In this document: positions 6,126-6,246 of the stretch, piece after piece
How positions within the stretch are numbered: the stretch's first letter is position 1
Layout of the letters: every line of letters begins with the position of its first letter
Notes under the pieces: generated by a model
Told to the model about the DNA's origin: nothing
The model's input: only the letters and a program-made list of their open reading frames with translations
The model's database searches: none
Source of the DNA: Candidatus Rifleibacteriota bacterium
GTDB lineage: Bacteria > Riflebacteria > Ozemobacteria > Ozemobacterales > Ozemobacteraceae
Direction of reading: 5' to 3'
Assembly: GCA_022704885.1 (NCBI GenBank)
Contig: JAKJFO010000235.1
Coordinates: 1 to 6,246 of the forward strand
DNA length: 6,246 nucleotides
Translations under genes and position numbers: made by a program

Positions 6126-6246
6126 CAGTTTCCAACTAGTCCTTTGTCACATAAGAGTTCATTAATTCGATCTGAGAGTCTCTGCTTTTGCCGGGCTCTC
6201 GGCGGAATCTCATTCGCTACAACTCTCACCAGATGAGAGTATCGTT
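6122..6246 (-). CDS. C-terminal end of an unrecognised upstream gene (partial)
   Basis: One minus-strand frame is open from the window edge for 40 codons to TGA at 6122-6124; the other two frames have stops. The peptide contains LVRVVANEIPPRARQKQRL followed by a helix and ends GLVGNW. It is basic and predicted helical. The TGA overlaps the GTG start of the next gene by four bases, in keeping with the coupled junctions further down the cluster, which favours a real gene. In Bat clusters the gene at this position is usually a DUF58 protein or a MoxR ATPase, but I do not recognise either from this tail. By chance a 40-codon open frame occurs about 15% of the time per frame, and third-position GC is lower than in its neighbours, so this remains tentative. 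Confidence 0.5.
   Translation of the reverse strand, partial: RYSHLVRVVANEIPPRARQKQRLSDRINELLCDKGLVGNW
6222..6240. repeat. Short perfect inverted repeat ACTCTCA / TGAGAGT
   Basis: ACTCTCA (6222-6228) and TGAGAGT (6234-6240) form a 7-bp stem around CCAGA. A further TGAGAGT lies at 6173-6179. No T-tract follows on either strand, so it is not a terminator. It may simply lie inside the upstream coding tail, or be an operator-like site if that tail is not coding. Confidence 0.35.

Overview
The window looks like the chromosome of a Gram-negative-type bacterium with mid-range GC content (about half, by eye). It encodes exported TPR proteins, a GAF-GGDEF signalling protein and a Bat (Bacteroides aerotolerance-type) gene cluster. 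Bat clusters are best known from Bacteroidetes and Spirochaetes and also occur in less-studied phyla. No marker gene here fixes the taxon, so I leave it open.

Layout. Bases 1-693 (+) hold the 3' part of a gene for an exported protein with a Met/Gly/Pro-rich stretch and TPR repeats. A rho-independent terminator follows at 718-760, and a consensus -10 hexamer (TATAAT, 760-765) begins on the last base of its T-tract. Two genes then lie close together on the + strand: a 70-residue helical protein of unknown function (856-1068) and a GAF plus degenerate GGDEF protein (1095-2084). Everything from 2091 to the right end is on the - strand. In order of transcription it is: the tail of an unrecognised gene (6122-6246), a DUF4381-like membrane protein (5487-6125), BatA (4483-5490), BatB (3449-4483) and a BatC-like TPR/Gln-rich protein (2091-3206, or from 3452). 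The two transcription units converge with only 6 bases between stop codons and no visible terminator.

How the genes work together. BatA and BatB are membrane-anchored von Willebrand A proteins with intact MIDAS metal sites. BatC supplies periplasmic TPRs. The DUF4381-like protein is the usual membrane partner encoded beside them. Such sets normally sit downstream of a MoxR AAA+ ATPase and a DUF58 protein and are thought to form an envelope complex linked to stress tolerance or to folding and activation of periplasmic proteins. Start and stop codons overlap at the 6122-6125, 5487-5490 and 4483 junctions, which points to translational coupling. The cluster ends at BatC, with no BatD before the convergent gene.

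Most notable points: (1) a dispersed-repeat-like palindrome with a 60-bp tandem duplication lies between the BatB stop and the BatC signal peptide, and the batC frame stays open right through it to an ATG that overlaps the BatB stop; (2) the GGDEF domain has lost its guanine-binding and signature residues but keeps a correctly spaced RxxD inhibitory-site motif, suggesting a c-di-GMP sensor rather than a synthase; (3) the first gene has an 11-Met low-complexity segment maintained by selection on the protein. I see no clearly new multi-gene system; the repeat-in-gene arrangement at batC is the best candidate for something undescribed.
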